The position numbers and the translations under genes are program-made. Below, piece by piece: positions 1 through 14,529 of a stretch of 64,000 nucleotides of DNA. A model generated the notes under the pieces. The model saw nothing but the letters and a program-made list of their open reading frames with translations, was not told where the DNA came from and searched no databases. Each line of letters begins with the position of its first letter. Position 1 is the first letter of the stretch. The DNA is from Crotophaga sulcirostris (taxonomy: Eukaryota; Chordata; Aves; Cuculiformes; Crotophagidae): contig VYZB01000190.1 in the NCBI GenBank assembly GCA_013397455.1, forward strand, positions 551,220 through 615,219. Reading direction: 5' to 3'.

Positions 1-2901
1 TACATTATAAACTAAAAAAAATTATAAAAGCACATAATTTCATTTGAACAGGATTCATCTAGTAAAAAAACATGGAGAGGTAAAGAAGTTTAGAATCAAT
101 GTTTACTCTGGCTGCCAGCTCATTAACAGCAAAAAAATAAAGTAGGTTTTCATGGTATCCACAAAGGCTCTAAGGCATAGCCAACCTTATGTCTGAAATG
201 AATGGTTAGAGACAAAGCAAAGCATAAGCCATTTTACAGTTGTACACAAGTAGCTTTATTGGTTTTGACCCATAAATGCCAAATTTCACATAAACCATAG
301 TGTAGCATAAAAAAAAAAAACAAGTCGCCTTTTGCAGCCAACTCAGAAGTCAACTACTGATCTCCATAGATCTTCGGCAGAAAATTGCTACACTTCACTA
401 TCCAGGAATTACTGTTAGGCAACAGGAGTTTGCCTGAGTGCAGCATTCCCCAAATCCATGTACAAAAAAATTCAGGGGATTCTGGCACATATCCAGACGA
501 AACAAGCAATGTAAAAAAAATATGCGGCAAAAGACTACTGTACACACAGGTAGTCATAATGTTGATAGTGGGATTCAATCATATTCCTGTTTATGGACAT
601 GAAAATGAAGACAAAGTCTTGGAAGACTCTGTGTTGACAATTCACAATTCATTTTTGTGTAAGTGGAGATACTTGTATCACAGATATAAAAATAACACAA
701 AAAACCCCACAGGATTTTCAGAAGTTTTTATTTACGCTCACGGAGCCTGGAACAATCCTGAAGATATGCCTGTAGGAAGGCTTGTTAGTACCTCCTGGGA
801 TACTAGCAATAAGAAAAAAAGTCTTTTTCCAAAGACTTCTTGCAAGGAACAGTGTCCAACTGAGTTTGGAGAAAACAGATAAAAGATTTGACCTCCAGAC
901 TGTAATAACAGCAGTGGACACTGAACTAGATTATCTGGCCTGCAGGGTGAATTAGCTTGACCACTAAGTGGACATGATTAAAATCAGGGAAGGATAGACT
1001 TTCTAGCAGACAAAAAAAAAGGAGAAACATAGATGACTCCATTTCACATGTTTTCTAGCACTCAAAAAAATGCTTTTAGATGAATATGTTGCAAAGCTGG
1101 ACACAAATAAATCATAATATTTATTTGTCTGCTAAGGCTGAAGCTGATGAACCTAGAACACTTAAAAAAATATTATATTAAAAGCAAAGACAGCAACTTG
1201 AATTTCCTTCACCAAAAAAAGGAAAGCATCTATGCTGCAAAATACAGAAAATACTAAAAGGGAAACAAGTAATGCATGTGGCATGTATATCGAACATTTT
1301 TTTCTTGATATTTCTGCATTGGATTTTCTGTCTCTTCTCCCTTCACCTATACTCTTCTCCTTTATTGAATGCAAACTCAAAGAAGCTTAAATCAAATATA
1401 CAAAGTCACTAAGTTCAAGCAGATTTGAAATTGGGTGAAGAAAGTTCACTCAAACTCACAGACTGTATTTCTGGCTTCAGCAATTCTGAAAACAAACATA
1501 ATCTATACCCATAAAAAAAAAACCCGAAGCAGAAATGTAGATCTAAGTCTTTTCAAGTGCAATAAAAAAAAATAAACTTTTCTTAAAATGTCCTTTGACT
1601 TCCTGTTGGCTGCAAAAAAAAATGGGGCAATACAAACCTCACAAATTGTTTCAGTTTTTTTTAAAAAAAAATTTTTACAATCATTATTCCATTACTATTC
1701 AAGATTTGCAATCAAAAAAATGGTTTATAAAAATGCTAGGCTCTTGTAGTTTATAAGAAATAAAAAAAAAGTACTGTTTATTTCCTGTTAATGCTTACAG
1801 AGCACCACTTTTTAAAAAAAGTTACACCCTAGTGTGGATGTTATGTCTCTTTCTTTTCTTTAAAGGCTTCTATTTTCTTATTTGACCAAAATAGTCTGAT
1901 AACCTGTTGTTTACTTCTAATCAGAATTTGGAACATTGTCTACATTTTTAAAGCTTCCAAAATATGCTAAAATGAGGTTTAAATAAGTATCATACAATGG
2001 TAGCAGTCATTTGATCAAATATGTGCAAATGGTGTTGCAATGCTTATCATTAATGCAACAGTATGAAGGCCAACAAAATAAGTTGAGGCAACCAAAATTT
2101 AACACTGAAGTAGATACGCACAAATTATAAAGCTTGACAGTTCATACAAATCCAGAGAACACTCTAACAGTTAAGATACATAAGGTGAGGTTTTATAAAC
2201 TATCCAAATACCAAAAAAAATTTTGCATAATTCATGTTCAGATACTCAGTTAGTGGAATCTAAAAAAAAATACATTACAAAGAACATTAATGAAAGCCTC
2301 TTAATGTAAAGGTAAAAAAACTAGACAAACGGTCAGTGACACTTAACCATGTTGTTACTTCCAGCATGTGAATATACATGGTCAAATTTCACCGTCATTA
2401 ATGAAGATCTGCTTCCCTAGGTGGGGAGAAAATTATTTTCCCAGTTGTAGCATGAATGGAGAAAGAACAAAGGTGTGGAAAAGAGACCGAGAAAAGTGTA
2501 TGAACTGAAATAGGAGGCAAAGGGAATGTTTGAAGGAGGGAGTGGGGGAGAATAGGAAAAGGGAAAAGAATGTGTGTACAAGATGGTATTAACAGTCAAA
2601 AAAAAGGCCTGCATGAAGATGAGAGGGACTAGAAAGAAGAAAGTGACATCCAGAAATGGTGGGAAATTATGTTGGTGAAAAAACAGTCTAGGGGCTATAG
2701 AAAAACAAAAGCACTTTGGCCTCACACATCAGTCCTAATTGTGACCTACTCTTAAGCACAGAAAAAAAAAAGAAGCTGAATAACCCAATGATGTCTATAA
2801 AATCCGTGGATAGTTTTCTATGAATATAAACTGGGGGTTTGGAGAAAAAGTAGATTTCATAAGAAAAAAAATACCTATGTGAAAGCACAAACCTCTTAGC
2901 T
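1..2901. other. AT-rich noncoding DNA, A-run-inflated
   Basis: No gene or repeat family is recognised here. The stretch contains 25 runs of seven or more A (the 25th lies in the duplication that follows) but only two T runs of that length, at about 1,297 and 1,651. The longest open frame (385-882, plus strand) starts at an arbitrary position, contains Lys and Asn codons made by A runs, and resembles no family I know. It is best taken as a chance frame. Confidence 0.6.
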
Positions 2902-2985
2902 CTGCGATTTCAGAAAAAAAAATCATCTACTAATGGTAAAGGACTGCGATTTCAGATGAAAAAATCATCTACTAATGGTAAAGGA
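2902..2985. repeat. 42-bp perfect-length tandem duplication, two mismatches
   Basis: Two adjacent 42-base units (2,902-2,943 and 2,944-2,985) begin CTGCGATTTCAG and end GGTAAAGGA. They differ only at two adjacent bases: unit 2 has A-TG-AAAAAA where unit 1 has nine A. The lengths are identical, so this is a substitution of TG by AA and not an insertion. The pair may be a real short duplication, or an unmerged overlap between two assembly pieces of which one carries an A-run error. Confidence 0.9.
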
Positions 2986-5900
2986 CCTGAAGTGTATTTT
3001 AGCCTCACAGTTCTCGACTGCCAAAGAGCCAGAACTTAAGTAGTTCACATTGCAAATTTTGCAGTTCAAATCAAGCATGTGCAGCACTATTATATAAATT
3101 TGTTAAAAAAAAGTCATCTGCAAAATCCCTGCCTGCCCTGCCTAGCCCTATACCAAAAAAAATGCTTGATAACAAAACAAAGTGCAGCTGATCCATGCTG
3201 TTCCTGGAAGGGGGAGTATTTTTACATCCAGACCTTTTCCCTTGCCCTTTTTATTTTTTGTTGTCAGTACAAGCAGCCGAGAGATTTCCTTCTGCTTTAT
3301 CAAATGGTTCATTAAAAACCAGTTTTGATGAGATACTAACCATGTTACCCCACTTAAAAAAAGCCTCCCCACATTTCAAGCCTGGAGGCAATAGCAGAGG
3401 AGCAAAAAAAAAAGGAGTTTCATCATGGTCACCATTAGCAGTTATATATTGGCTGTAGTGACCAGAAGCATCAGGCTGTATTATAATGGTAGGAAAAGGG
3501 ACAAAAAAAAAAATCCTGGTGGTCAAAAGCTTTATAAAAGACAGCTCCTGAATTCAAAAAAATGTTGTTGCCGGATTTTACTTACCATAAATAAGAGAAA
3601 TAAATAAAAAAATATAATCATAACATGATTCTAATAACCCTTATTCTTTCCAACTAAAAAAAAAAGTTAAATATTACATATTAAAAGCTACAAAAATATT
3701 TATTTAAAAAAAAATAATTTTTCTCTTTTTTTCCGTAACAATTTATTACAGTAGTAAAAAAATTTACAAAGAAACATTTTTTCATCAAAAAGAATTGCAA
3801 AGATCCATAAGAATATATAAAGACTTAGAATAAAACACGTCTATTGTTCAACTACATAGCACCATAAACATATAGTGGAACAGAAAGAAAGTCATCTCAT
3901 AGGTAGTAACCATCTTCCCCTCATACCAATCCACTACTTCATGGTTTTATGCAGTCTGTAGAGTATTAGAGATCCTTGTAAAAATGTAAGTGACAGTTTC
4001 AGAATAAAAAAATAATTTTGTAAAATAAATCTCCAGTGGATTTACCTCATAAAGCTAAATCAAAGTTGATGTTTTTAGCAAACGACACTCATAATAGAGA
4101 TGTTAAAAAAAAGATCCCTTTCCATATGTTCTTGCCCTTGTTTTTGTTTAGCTTTGAATTTCGATTTTGATGTTTTTATTGAAATATCATGAAAATACAT
4201 ACATACACAAGAATTTACAGGGAAAACGTCGTAATACCGCATGTATTAAATACCATACTTAAACCTAAGCACATGTACTGGTAGAAATATAATTATTTTT
4301 TAAAAGCATGCAGATTGCAGACAAATGTAATGAATGGGAGAGGTGTCACTGTGCTAGAGGAAATGGTATGTAAAAAGGGGTGTTACCATTATGTGCACTA
4401 GCTGGCAAATCCCATCACTATTTTCATACATCCACTAAAAAGATTCAGTACTTGCTTTAAAGTATTGTCCTGATCTTTGTCCCATGAGACCTCCCATGGA
4501 AGCTAACAGGGGTTCCATCCCAAATGTGCTCACACGCCAGGAGATTTGGAGAGAAAAAAAAAGTCCTTGAAGATATTTCGATGTTGTATGCTGCTGACAC
4601 ATTAAATAACAGGCTGCACTTTTCTTTATGTTACTTAGAAATTTCATCAAGTTTTAACATCTGATGTTCCTTCAGCTGACAACTCCAAGTAGAAGAGTCT
4701 GAAGTAATCCAGCAGAATGATAAACAAGCCTTGCATTACTGTAGCAAAGTCCATACCTGGCAGGAAAAGGGGCAATCTTCAGCACAGCCTACAGCAGATG
4801 AAAGTAAAAAAACTATTTATTTATCTAAGATTAGGAAACTGAATTCAGCACTTAAACTGTCACAGGCAAATGTCCTCTTTAGAGATGCTATAATCATTCC
4901 CTCGGTTCCTGGAAATATTTTCCTTTCTCACAGGCATCACTTCCATCATGCCCAGGAGGAATCTAACGGACTGTTCTTCCATCAAGTAATGTCTTTCAGA
5001 CACCGGGGCATGTTGTTGATGCCATTGTTTTTTTTCCTGACAAGAAGGAAACAGAGTTGAGTGTATCTGTATGCTGATTTTATAACTTCTGATAAAGTCA
5101 TTTAAAGTTCCAGCACATATACCAAGAGGGGACAAAGCTCAGTTTCAAATGTCAGAGTTCTTTGCAGAGAGTAACAAATGGCTGTACTGCTGGAAAAGGG
5201 CAGGCCTGCAGAACTAAACACATCAGTACTGCAGTTAAAGAGCTGATATTGAGGCTATTCCCAATGTAAAGATTCGCACAGTTACCAGAAATGCTGGAAT
5301 TTCCTAAGGATTCTTAGCTTGTTTAGTGATTTCCTTCTGATCGAGGCTTCATTTGGGTGCTGTGAAGATATACTATGTGATATTCTTAAAATGCAAAGAC
5401 TCAATTTACATGTGTACTGTTTTGTTGTTTTCCTTCTTTATGATTAAATGGTTATTAAATTCCAAGGATTTTTTTATTTTCTAATAAAATAATCACCCTG
5501 TAGTAAATAGAGACAGTAGCTGACTGTTCATGTTTTAGACTCAGACATTTGACTCTGAGATGACAAATTCTGAAAATATGGATTTCATAAATCAAAATGT
5601 TACCTGCAACAACTCATTCTAAACGTGAAGCATGCAAACACTTTTTGCTAATAAAAAACTTCATACAAACCAGCTGGAGTAAAGAAACAGGCCTTTATTT
5701 ATGGACATCCACATAATTTTGCAGATGAGAAATCACAGGCTGTGAGTCCTCCTTGATAAAATGAAAGGATAAATAATTTGACAAACAAACCAAACTCAGG
5801 CAGGCAAATATAACCAAACTGTTAATTTAGAAATGTAGATTTTTCCTTGGTTAAGGAATAGTTTGGAATTATGATTTCTAACTGTTCAGGATCTGAACTC

Positions 5901-7735
5901 CTTTTCTTGCACGTATGTGTGGGGTCAGGGGAACATCTGAGGCTAGGGAATTAGCCACTGCAAATATTAATTACATCACTTCAGTAGAAATTATACTATA
6001 TGTTATTAGGCAATATAACATTTTATTCATCATTAGAACTAAGCTGCATAATAAACTTTTTTATTCTTAATACTGTGGTAAAAAGAAGCTTGACAGAATG
6101 GAGCAAAAAAAATATTTTACAAACAATCCATTTTGTAATTGGATTGCTCTGAAAAAAAAAAACTTCCCTTCTGGTTTAAAATTAGTATTTATAATCACAA
6201 GTCTTAAAAAAAACAAAAATGCAAAAGTCTAAGACTGAGCAGAGTGTTTTCAGTTCTGTTCCTCTTTTCCCCCTCAGTCTTCTGCACTTAAGTGTATTTT
6301 CCTTAAGACAGAAAGAGAGATGCAGGCTGAATGCTGAATGCAACCTTGCAAATGTTTTCTGGTTTTGCTCCCTCACATTTTCCTTTTCAGAATCCGAACG
6401 TAACACTTCCCTGCGCTATCACTTGTTAAAGCCCCAGCTCCCAAACTGTTGTATTAAAAAAACAATTAAGAAGCTCCCTGCATGAGAAAACCTCCTTCTC
6501 AGAGACTTCTTAGCCCTCGTTCCCTAATGTTAGCCGAGCAAAACGGTATATCTTTATACACACAGTGAAACCACTAAGAAATCAATTCTGTCTGTTTTCC
6601 TCCCTAAAAAAATTTTAAAGGAGCATGATTGGTTTCCATCTCTGTTTCTTTTGCAAAAAAAATCTTAGCTTTAAAGCAATATCTGAGCCCTTCCCCTCGC
6701 CCCTGGAAAAAAAAAAAGGCAAAACAAAACAGGTAGAATTCCTCTGTTACTATTAACACCTAAAAATATGATCATGAAACAAAAGCTTTGCTCCTCTGTC
6801 CAATTTGATGTCTTTTTCATGCTGCCTCAGTGATGGCCAAATAATTGGTTGTTCACTTGTGTCCTTGTCTCCCCCGACAGTTCCACAGATGCCCTGAACA
6901 ATGCTCCAAAGACTGCTTTCAGTAGGGGCAAATCCTCATTAATCATTCCTGGCTGACAGCACAAGGGAACACCTGCATCTGGCACAGGGACCAAGCAGTG
7001 GTTTCAAAAAAAGTGCATTAAAAAGACCAACCAATTCAAGTTGTGGGAGTAGGCTTCTAATAGCCATGTGAAAAATCTGTCTCTCGCTGGATTTTCCTTT
7101 CATTAAACATCTAAAATTAGACCTGTAGCTCGCGTTGACATTAAAACACCAATGTATTCTAAGCAAATCAGGAAATGAACAGGACTGTATGTTATGATAA
7201 ATGGCTGCTAAATTCTTTATGTCTAGATCAAGCAATGTTAGTATTAAATACTGATAAAAAAACACATAATTTTCATTTAGAAATGACTGCACTTTGAGCT
7301 TCATGAAAAAAAGTGCTCATAAATATTTTTCCCTGCTATATTTCACAAATAGACTAAAAAAACTACACAGATATTTTTACCATGTAGTCCCAAGTCCATA
7401 CTGTATATAAACTGTTTTTTTCTATGCAAGCACATCAGTCTTTCTGTGCAAAGTGTTATCAGAAAATGTTTGTAGTGCAAAAAGCTACCATAACCACTCT
7501 CGTGCTATAACGTTATGCTCCAGATTCCCTTTATAACATTTTCTTAACAGAATAGAAAAAAAGAATTTTTTAATTGTTTTCATTGTATTGTATGTACAGT
7601 GGGGGAAAAAAATCCTAATGAAAATGGGGAAGGAGAGAGGAGAGCAAAAATAAATAAAAAAATTTTATTTATTATTTTGTTTTCATAAGAATGAGTCAGA
7701 CACTTAAAAAAACATCTAGGACCATTAAAATCTGT
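2986..7735. other. AT-rich noncoding DNA
   Basis: No gene is recognised. A-run inflation continues to 4,812, stops until 6,104, and then resumes. Around 4,170-4,190 the minus strand reads TTTCAATAAAAAC, a canonical polyadenylation hexamer. Without a coding exon nearby this is weak evidence for a 3' UTR. Around 6,840-7,160 the sequence is less repetitive and somewhat richer in G and C. A 121-codon minus-strand frame there (6,939-7,304) matches nothing I know. Confidence 0.45.
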
Positions 7736-7790
7736 GGTAGAATTCCAACTGATTTCAATGGGCTTTGGGTCAGGCCCTTAGGTCCAGCAT
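7736..7790. repeat. Ancient archosaur-type interspersed repeat motif
   Basis: The words GATTTCAATGGGCTTTGGGT and CAGGCCC follow one another. This combination recurs in bird, crocodile and turtle DNA as part of old dispersed repeats. I cannot name the family, and the visible match is only about 50 bases. Confidence 0.35.
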
Positions 7791-10700
7791 TTGGTCTGTG
7801 ATTAAATAAGTACACGTCTTCCCACATATAAACTGGAGAGAACCAGCATGGGCTGGGATGTACAAACAACTATTAATGTATTTTTTCTATATAGGACTGA
7901 CCAAACCCAGGTTTTGAGTCTATCCATAAAATATGCTCACATCTCAAATAAGAAAGCACTCAGCTGATACAAAAAGTATCTTTTAAAAGGCAGTCAATTA
8001 TCACCAATACACCATGGTGAAGGTTTTAGCAAAGGTCAGGAGTGGGGAGCAAAGGAAAAAAGTGAGGAAGGGATAAAAAAACTACAGAACTCTGAGCATT
8101 AAAATAAAAAAAGTGCTGAGATGCTCTATACACTGTAAAAGAGCATAAAACACATAAAAAAAATTAATTAGAAATTTAATTTGAAATATATTTTCATGCA
8201 AGTGGAAAAAAAAGGAATTGATTTGGAAAAAAAACCCTGAAACAGAATTTTCAAGTAGTTTTTTTTTTACCTTTAATGAGACGGAAAAATTTACACCTTC
8301 ATTTGCAAAGTAAAATCATGTTCTCTACAAGGAAGAATAAAGCTTGCATGCAGTAAATTTATCAAAAAAAAAGGACTGATGACTAAGAGAAAAGCTATGA
8401 ACTACAAAAAAAGGGAAATCAAGAGTTAAATATGCAAGCATATATACCTTACATGCCTTTTCATAATTTATCTTAATATGTTTAATATTGGTTTTTTACA
8501 GTTATTGAAAAAAACTCTGAAGATATTTATCTTTTGTGCTTCATTGTCAACTAGAAATAGTGACATTTGACAGAGTAATACTTTCTTCCTACAGAATGCA
8601 GTGGGATGATCTGCACAATATAAGAAATGATGCCAAATAAATGCTGTGAGTTAAGGAGATAAATAAGAACAGCTAGAACAATACAGACACCTATTTGGAC
8701 TGTTCAAAAAAAGCCACCAACATACGAAGTCTTGCTCTTTCCACTACTACTTTCTAAAAAAATTTCATATAAAAAAACTAAAGCATCTGTTCTTAAGAAT
8801 TTCATAAAAAAATGGAATAATCTGGGGTTATAACATATCAGTTTATTTTAAAAATAATATTTTCACAAGCTCTGTAAAAATCTCAGATCTTTAAAGTCCC
8901 CGTTAGGACCTTATGCAAATATGTGCAGAAGTCAGGTAAATAAGCAACTGTGTACATGTGATGTAACTATATTCACATCTGTTTGTAAGGATGGTAAACA
9001 CGCTGACATATACCGTGGGCACAGGTAATACCTCCATGGTAATATCCCTCAGTTATAGGTGAGAACATCTGAACGTGGGAAGTTCCCTTCCAGTTTTTAA
9101 CTGAAATGATTAGCAAATTGTCACACATGCAGGAGGCTAGAATGCAAATTCTAGCTGCCCTCAGGCAAGTTTCATTAGGCTTTCTGAAATCTTTTAAAAT
9201 TTGCCGTGTAAATAATTTCACATATAACTTGACAATACCTCCTGCTCAAAAGCAACACGTTTCATGTATGCTTCAAACATATGGGGCGAGAGTGCTTCAA
9301 AGAGACATTGTAAAGGTAAAAAACATGTTAAACACTATCTTGGTTGTAACTAGAAGCTCTGATTATTGTATCATATTAAAGTTTGAAAATAACTTTGAAA
9401 ATCTGTTACTTTTGTTGCAGGTACCACTCATTTCTCTTGGGACAGTGAAGGGAGAAAAAAAAGTGTCATTGCCTGTTCTCACTCTCATCAGCTTAAAACT
9501 AAGAGAAAAAAACACAAATGTTTGCACAAAATTATAGATTAAATCCAAATTTATTAAAAAAAAAATACTTATATTCCAATTTTAAATTCTTTAGATCATT
9601 TCAATAAAAAAACATACTGAAAATCTTTTTAGAGGGAGATTTCCAATGAAATTCCAAAAAAATCTATGGGCATACAGGGAATGTGAACACTGAGCCACGC
9701 TCAGCTCCCCCCCTCTTTTAAAACTTGGAATCAGTCAGTTTTCAGAGGCAAAATAAAAAAAAACATATACAATTTTCATGTTAAATGTTATACCAGCTCC
9801 AATACTGGGGAAGAAGAGTGCTAATTCCTGTAAGAATTAGGACAGAAATCCAAAAGCCAAAATATAGTGCTTAGTAATGACCTGTCTTCTGCCCATCCTT
9901 CCTCTACCAGCCCTGTAGAAGCATTGTTGACCCAGTCTAAACCATGTGCATAGATCATACACTGTGAGGGGTAAATTGTGAAGGGAATCATGTAGGTAAT
10001 CTTCATAGTAGAAATGTGGTGTCCAAAACTAATCTATAATAGCTTTTTACTAGTTGTTTTTATCTTAGTAATTACAGGCAAAGGAGAGTATACATAATAG
10101 ACTAAATAAATAAGACCCTCCCAAGTAAAGGTGGCTTTCAAAGACTGCATCTTACTTTTCCACTTCATTCTTATTCCCTTGCCTCTGTAACAGTCATCTA
10201 GAGACCCTTTTATTTGGGGGGTGGGGGTGAAAGGAATGAGGGGCTGCTTAGCTTAAATAATATTAGAGTAATTAGTGTGTCAGAGAAGTTGTTCTTGCTT
10301 TTTTCCCCTATATTCCTTTCCTATAATCCCTAAAGTATATAAAATAATTAACTGAAATCCAATTAAAGTTGATTTAGAACACCTGTTTCCAAAATCCTTT
10401 TAATAACTTTTTCCTTTTTTTGATTTCTTTGTTCTTTGTTTTAAGATGAAATACATATCCCTATTCAGTTGCTCTTAGGAGCCCAGAGATTTGCATTTTC
10501 TAGACATGAAGAGAACTTGTTGTAAGAGAGCTGTGAAGATTTAAAAGACCAAAAGAGCCTGGTTTATATATTACAGCGGCAGTAATGTCTTTAACTCTTC
10601 CTTTTCCAAATTTCATTCCTTCAGAAAACCAAAATATCAACATCCCCCAGCCGCCCCAGTTTTGTCATGAGGATTTTTGCTTTAGAAATTTGCTACAGGA

Positions 10701-13700
10701 ATGAAGCAAAGCAATCATTTCTGGCTGAACACTCTTACCACAGCCATCCTGACAGAAGAGGCACTAAAGACAGTGCATCTTGTGCAATAAACACCCAATA
10801 CCCGTGAAAAAGGATTTGTCTACGCTGTTCATTGCAGGTCTAGGGATCTTTCATCCCCATTAGCTAGCTATACTGACCTACTGTTGTGCAAGTACACTTG
10901 AGGACTTGGTCCCCTTTCTTTTCTTTCCTTCACCAACCTATGCAAAATGAAATAGGATCTGGATCAAAGAATAACTATTTCTAAAGAAAATAACTGTTCA
11001 CCAATGCCATGGAGAGTTTTAACAGGATTTGTGTTTATATATTGATTAGGCACCTCTAAAAAGCTCCACCCTAGCAGTTTAGACACAGTGAAGACAATGA
11101 TTTAGTAAGACATGTATTATCATAGACCTGAGATTAGACATACTAATTAACTCTAAGCTGTGACTGTAAAAGTGTGACCTATTAAACACATTTTGGAATC
11201 AAAATATTTTTACAAATTAGGCATGGTATCATACTCCTATGATGTTCAACTGAATAAAAGAACTCCTTCTACTTAGTATTTAGAAATTTTTTTGCAATTT
11301 AGCTGTCTATGAAGCTATCCTATTTTGCAGAGAGCAGAGGAACATAAGAGAGGACCTCTTACCCCTTTTTATCCTTAAAAGTGTTAAGATTTCTTAGCTG
11401 AAAAATTAGACATCAGCAAATATTATTCAATCTTAATTTCTTGTGTACTAAGCAATTTCTTATAAATCATGTAATGCATTCAAGGGATCAACTTGTGTGG
11501 ATACTGATTAAATGTACCAGAGGGGCTGTCTCATTATGTATCTTGAGCCTTTTTCAAAAAAACAAATCTGCAAACAAACCTTGACTGTTTAGATTATTTT
11601 GCACCAAAAAAAATGTCTAACCACAGATACAGAACATATCTACTATTTTTAACAGGATTATAGAGAACATGAAAGGGTACTTCCTTAAATATTGACATCT
11701 GAGGGAAAAAAAAAAGATTATTAATACAGAATCCGAAAGAATTGGTAGAAAGAAACCTTTCACCCCTTTAAAGAGTAGCTGCATCTTAAACAACTGCATT
11801 TTTGAAAAAAAATTAAGAAATTACCATTAGCATCAGCATTACAGTGTTTTATGCAAAGTTCCATGAAATTCAAAAATAGTTACAAAAGAAGGAAAGAATG
11901 GACAAGAAATAAATTGCCTTATGGAGAACTAAGCAAAAAATTAGTCTTGAATTATACAAGCTGTTACAGGTAACAGCCAGTGGTGGAGGGGAAGGGTTAC
12001 ATATTACAAAAATTATAAATTCATTTCATGAAAAACACTTATGTCCTTATAAGCTTTTTAGCATCCCCAATGGTAACTTAAGTTTACTATGAATTGAATT
12101 AAAATATTGCATATGTGAAGAAAGGTTTCCTACGGTACATATTTATGTCTAATATCTCTCTTACCCTTTTCTATTTTGTGGGCTCTTTTGCACTACATGT
12201 CTGGTACATAGTTTTCAGGGTACTTTGCCTTTTGATGTTAAAAATACATAGACTCCTGTCAATACTGGAGGGAGACTCTGAAGAGAGACACGCAAAAATG
12301 GACTCCACACCTTTATCTTCAATCAGAAGGAGGACTGGTGCAAGGCTGCATGCATACAAAATACAGAGTTCATTCACCCCAAAATAGTCACCACATCCAT
12401 TGGTGGACTGCACACATGTGCACAGTTAACAGATCCAGACTGAACATGTTGAAAAGAATCTACAGGCTGATGTGTGACTGCTTGTAGGCTACCACATCAA
12501 TGCACAAAAAAAGGTGTAGAACAAGAGGCACATCATAGATCTTTACAAGATTAAATATTGATGTCTGACTTCCACTTGCACATCTAAAAAGCATCCTCTT
12601 ATAAAAGAACTACAAATGCTGATATTCCATAAAATGAAACAAAGAAGGGAATAGTAAAAAAAAAAGAATATTTGGAAAAAAACAATAAGGGGTCTATCAT
12701 TTAACAAAAAAACAACACTACTCAAATAAGCAATGGGGTATGTTTGAGACTTAAAATGTATATAGCCAAGAGTTAGGTGCAGGGTTTTTGATGAGAAGGC
12801 TTTTAAAAAAAATTTCATTCTCTGTTTCCCCACAGAATTGCAGCTCTTCCAGGTGAAAAGAAGGAAAATATCTGCTTGGGTATGCTGGTTTGATTCCTTG
12901 ACTTGAGTGTCTTCTGGTTTTGAAGAAATTATTATGAGGGGAGGGGAATTTAATTTCTTTTTCTTATATGAGAGATCGAAGAATTTGACACAAACCTCTC
13001 TCTCTCACACAAACAAGCCTCTCATACATACAAGGGTTTTGAAGGAAAACCTTTCTGTTCTACAAGGTGTAACCAAACTCCCATTGCCAAGGCTGCGTGG
13101 AACAGAAAAAAAGAATCTTTCACCTTTGGAGATGTGTGTAGGTACCTATGCATATCATTAAAACTGGAGGAAAAGGTGGGTTTCACCTGTGAGTTATCAC
13201 ATGCGTTGGGCATAGAAATAAAGAAGCACTCAAAGAGGGGACTTTCACTCACCTCTGCACAATTACCTTTCCAGTTCTGCTGTTCTCATAGACTTTGCAT
13301 ATCCACTACCTTTTCAGAAAGGCTTGTAGTGCTCCGCAAAGGAAAGGACTGTCACAAAAAAAGCATGGAATATTAAAAATATACTGTGCCAATGAATGAG
13401 CTAAAACTGAAATATTTTATGAAAGCTTTCCAACCATTGAAACACACCAGGCAATAAAAAAAGTGCCAATGGATTAGGGAGTTAATTAGAGAAGGAGATC
13501 CTCCTAAAAAAAGCCTGGATAATCAGGATTCTATTATTTTCAATATTGACAACAAAGGAGGGAACGTTAATGGTAATACACTCACTTTTATTTAGTGCTC
13601 TTCTTAAATGTTACTATTTCAGAGCCTGCTATCCAAATAAAAAATTCTGTATGAATTCAGCCTCAGTTCAGCATCTGCAGGTGCAAACCCCAAATAAATT

Positions 13701-14529
13701 ACTGGGGAAGGGGCAGATGCTGACAGGATTGCAGTCTAGACTCCTCACTCTAAATCCATTTAGTGCTATTAACCATGACTGGGTGTAATAGCTCTGTGTA
13801 CATTAGCACCAGGATAATTTTCCCTATTTTGCTAAATATCAAATGTGTGTATTCATACATGCTATTTAAAGAAAACATCAGAGATAACAAAACTAAAAGG
13901 CTAACATGCCTCTTTGCAGTATAGTCTCTATTTTCAAATGCTGACTAAGAAAAAAAAAAAAATAAAGCAAGCAGGATTTCTTAAAATATAGCAATATTAT
14001 TCCTGTACTAAACCATGGTACCAGATAAAGTATTTCCTTTTAATACAAACAGATTAAAAAAACAAAGAGGACACTATTAAAGAAAAAACGAAACAACAAA
14101 ACGTTAAAAAAAGTACCCTTCCACTGCATGCAAACAGCAACAGAAACCTAATTCAATCAAAAGATAATCTTGTTTAAGTGAATACATTTGCTGTGTAACA
14201 ACCCATATTTTATTAAGTTGCCCAACACTTCTGAACCCCGATAAGGTAATGGACCTATTCTGGGGGAAACATAGATATCTGCTGCAGAGATTATTCCTGC
14301 TATATAAAAAAACCCCTGTTAAGAAGCAATGAAGAAAGGTGATACATAAACACAGAAAAAAAACAGAAGCAACAATGAAAGTGATATTGAACCAGAGAGT
14401 CCTCCTTTGTGAAAAGAAATAAAGCACAACATTATCTGGAAAGAAGAGAATCTAGCACCAAAATGTAGGAAGAGACAGTAAGTGCAAAGGAGGGATGGGC
14501 AAAGAACAGCCAGGGTACGTGGTGACTGG
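7791..14529. other. AT-rich noncoding DNA
   Basis: No gene or repeat family is recognised. A runs of seven or more are frequent up to 9,763, absent from 9,764 to 11,555, and frequent again afterwards except for roughly 11.8-12.5 kb. Open frames at 9,106-9,537 (plus) and 14,104-14,427 (minus) are low-complexity and have no recognisable domain. Confidence 0.5.

Noticed and set aside
385..882. 165-codon plus-strand open frame, the longest in the window
   Set aside because: It lies in the A-run-inflated contig, where inserted or substituted A changes frames, shows no recognisable domain, and has no splice or promoter context.
4141..4200. AATAAA on the minus strand as the end of a gene
   Set aside because: A single hexamer in AT-rich DNA is expected by chance, and no coding exon precedes it.
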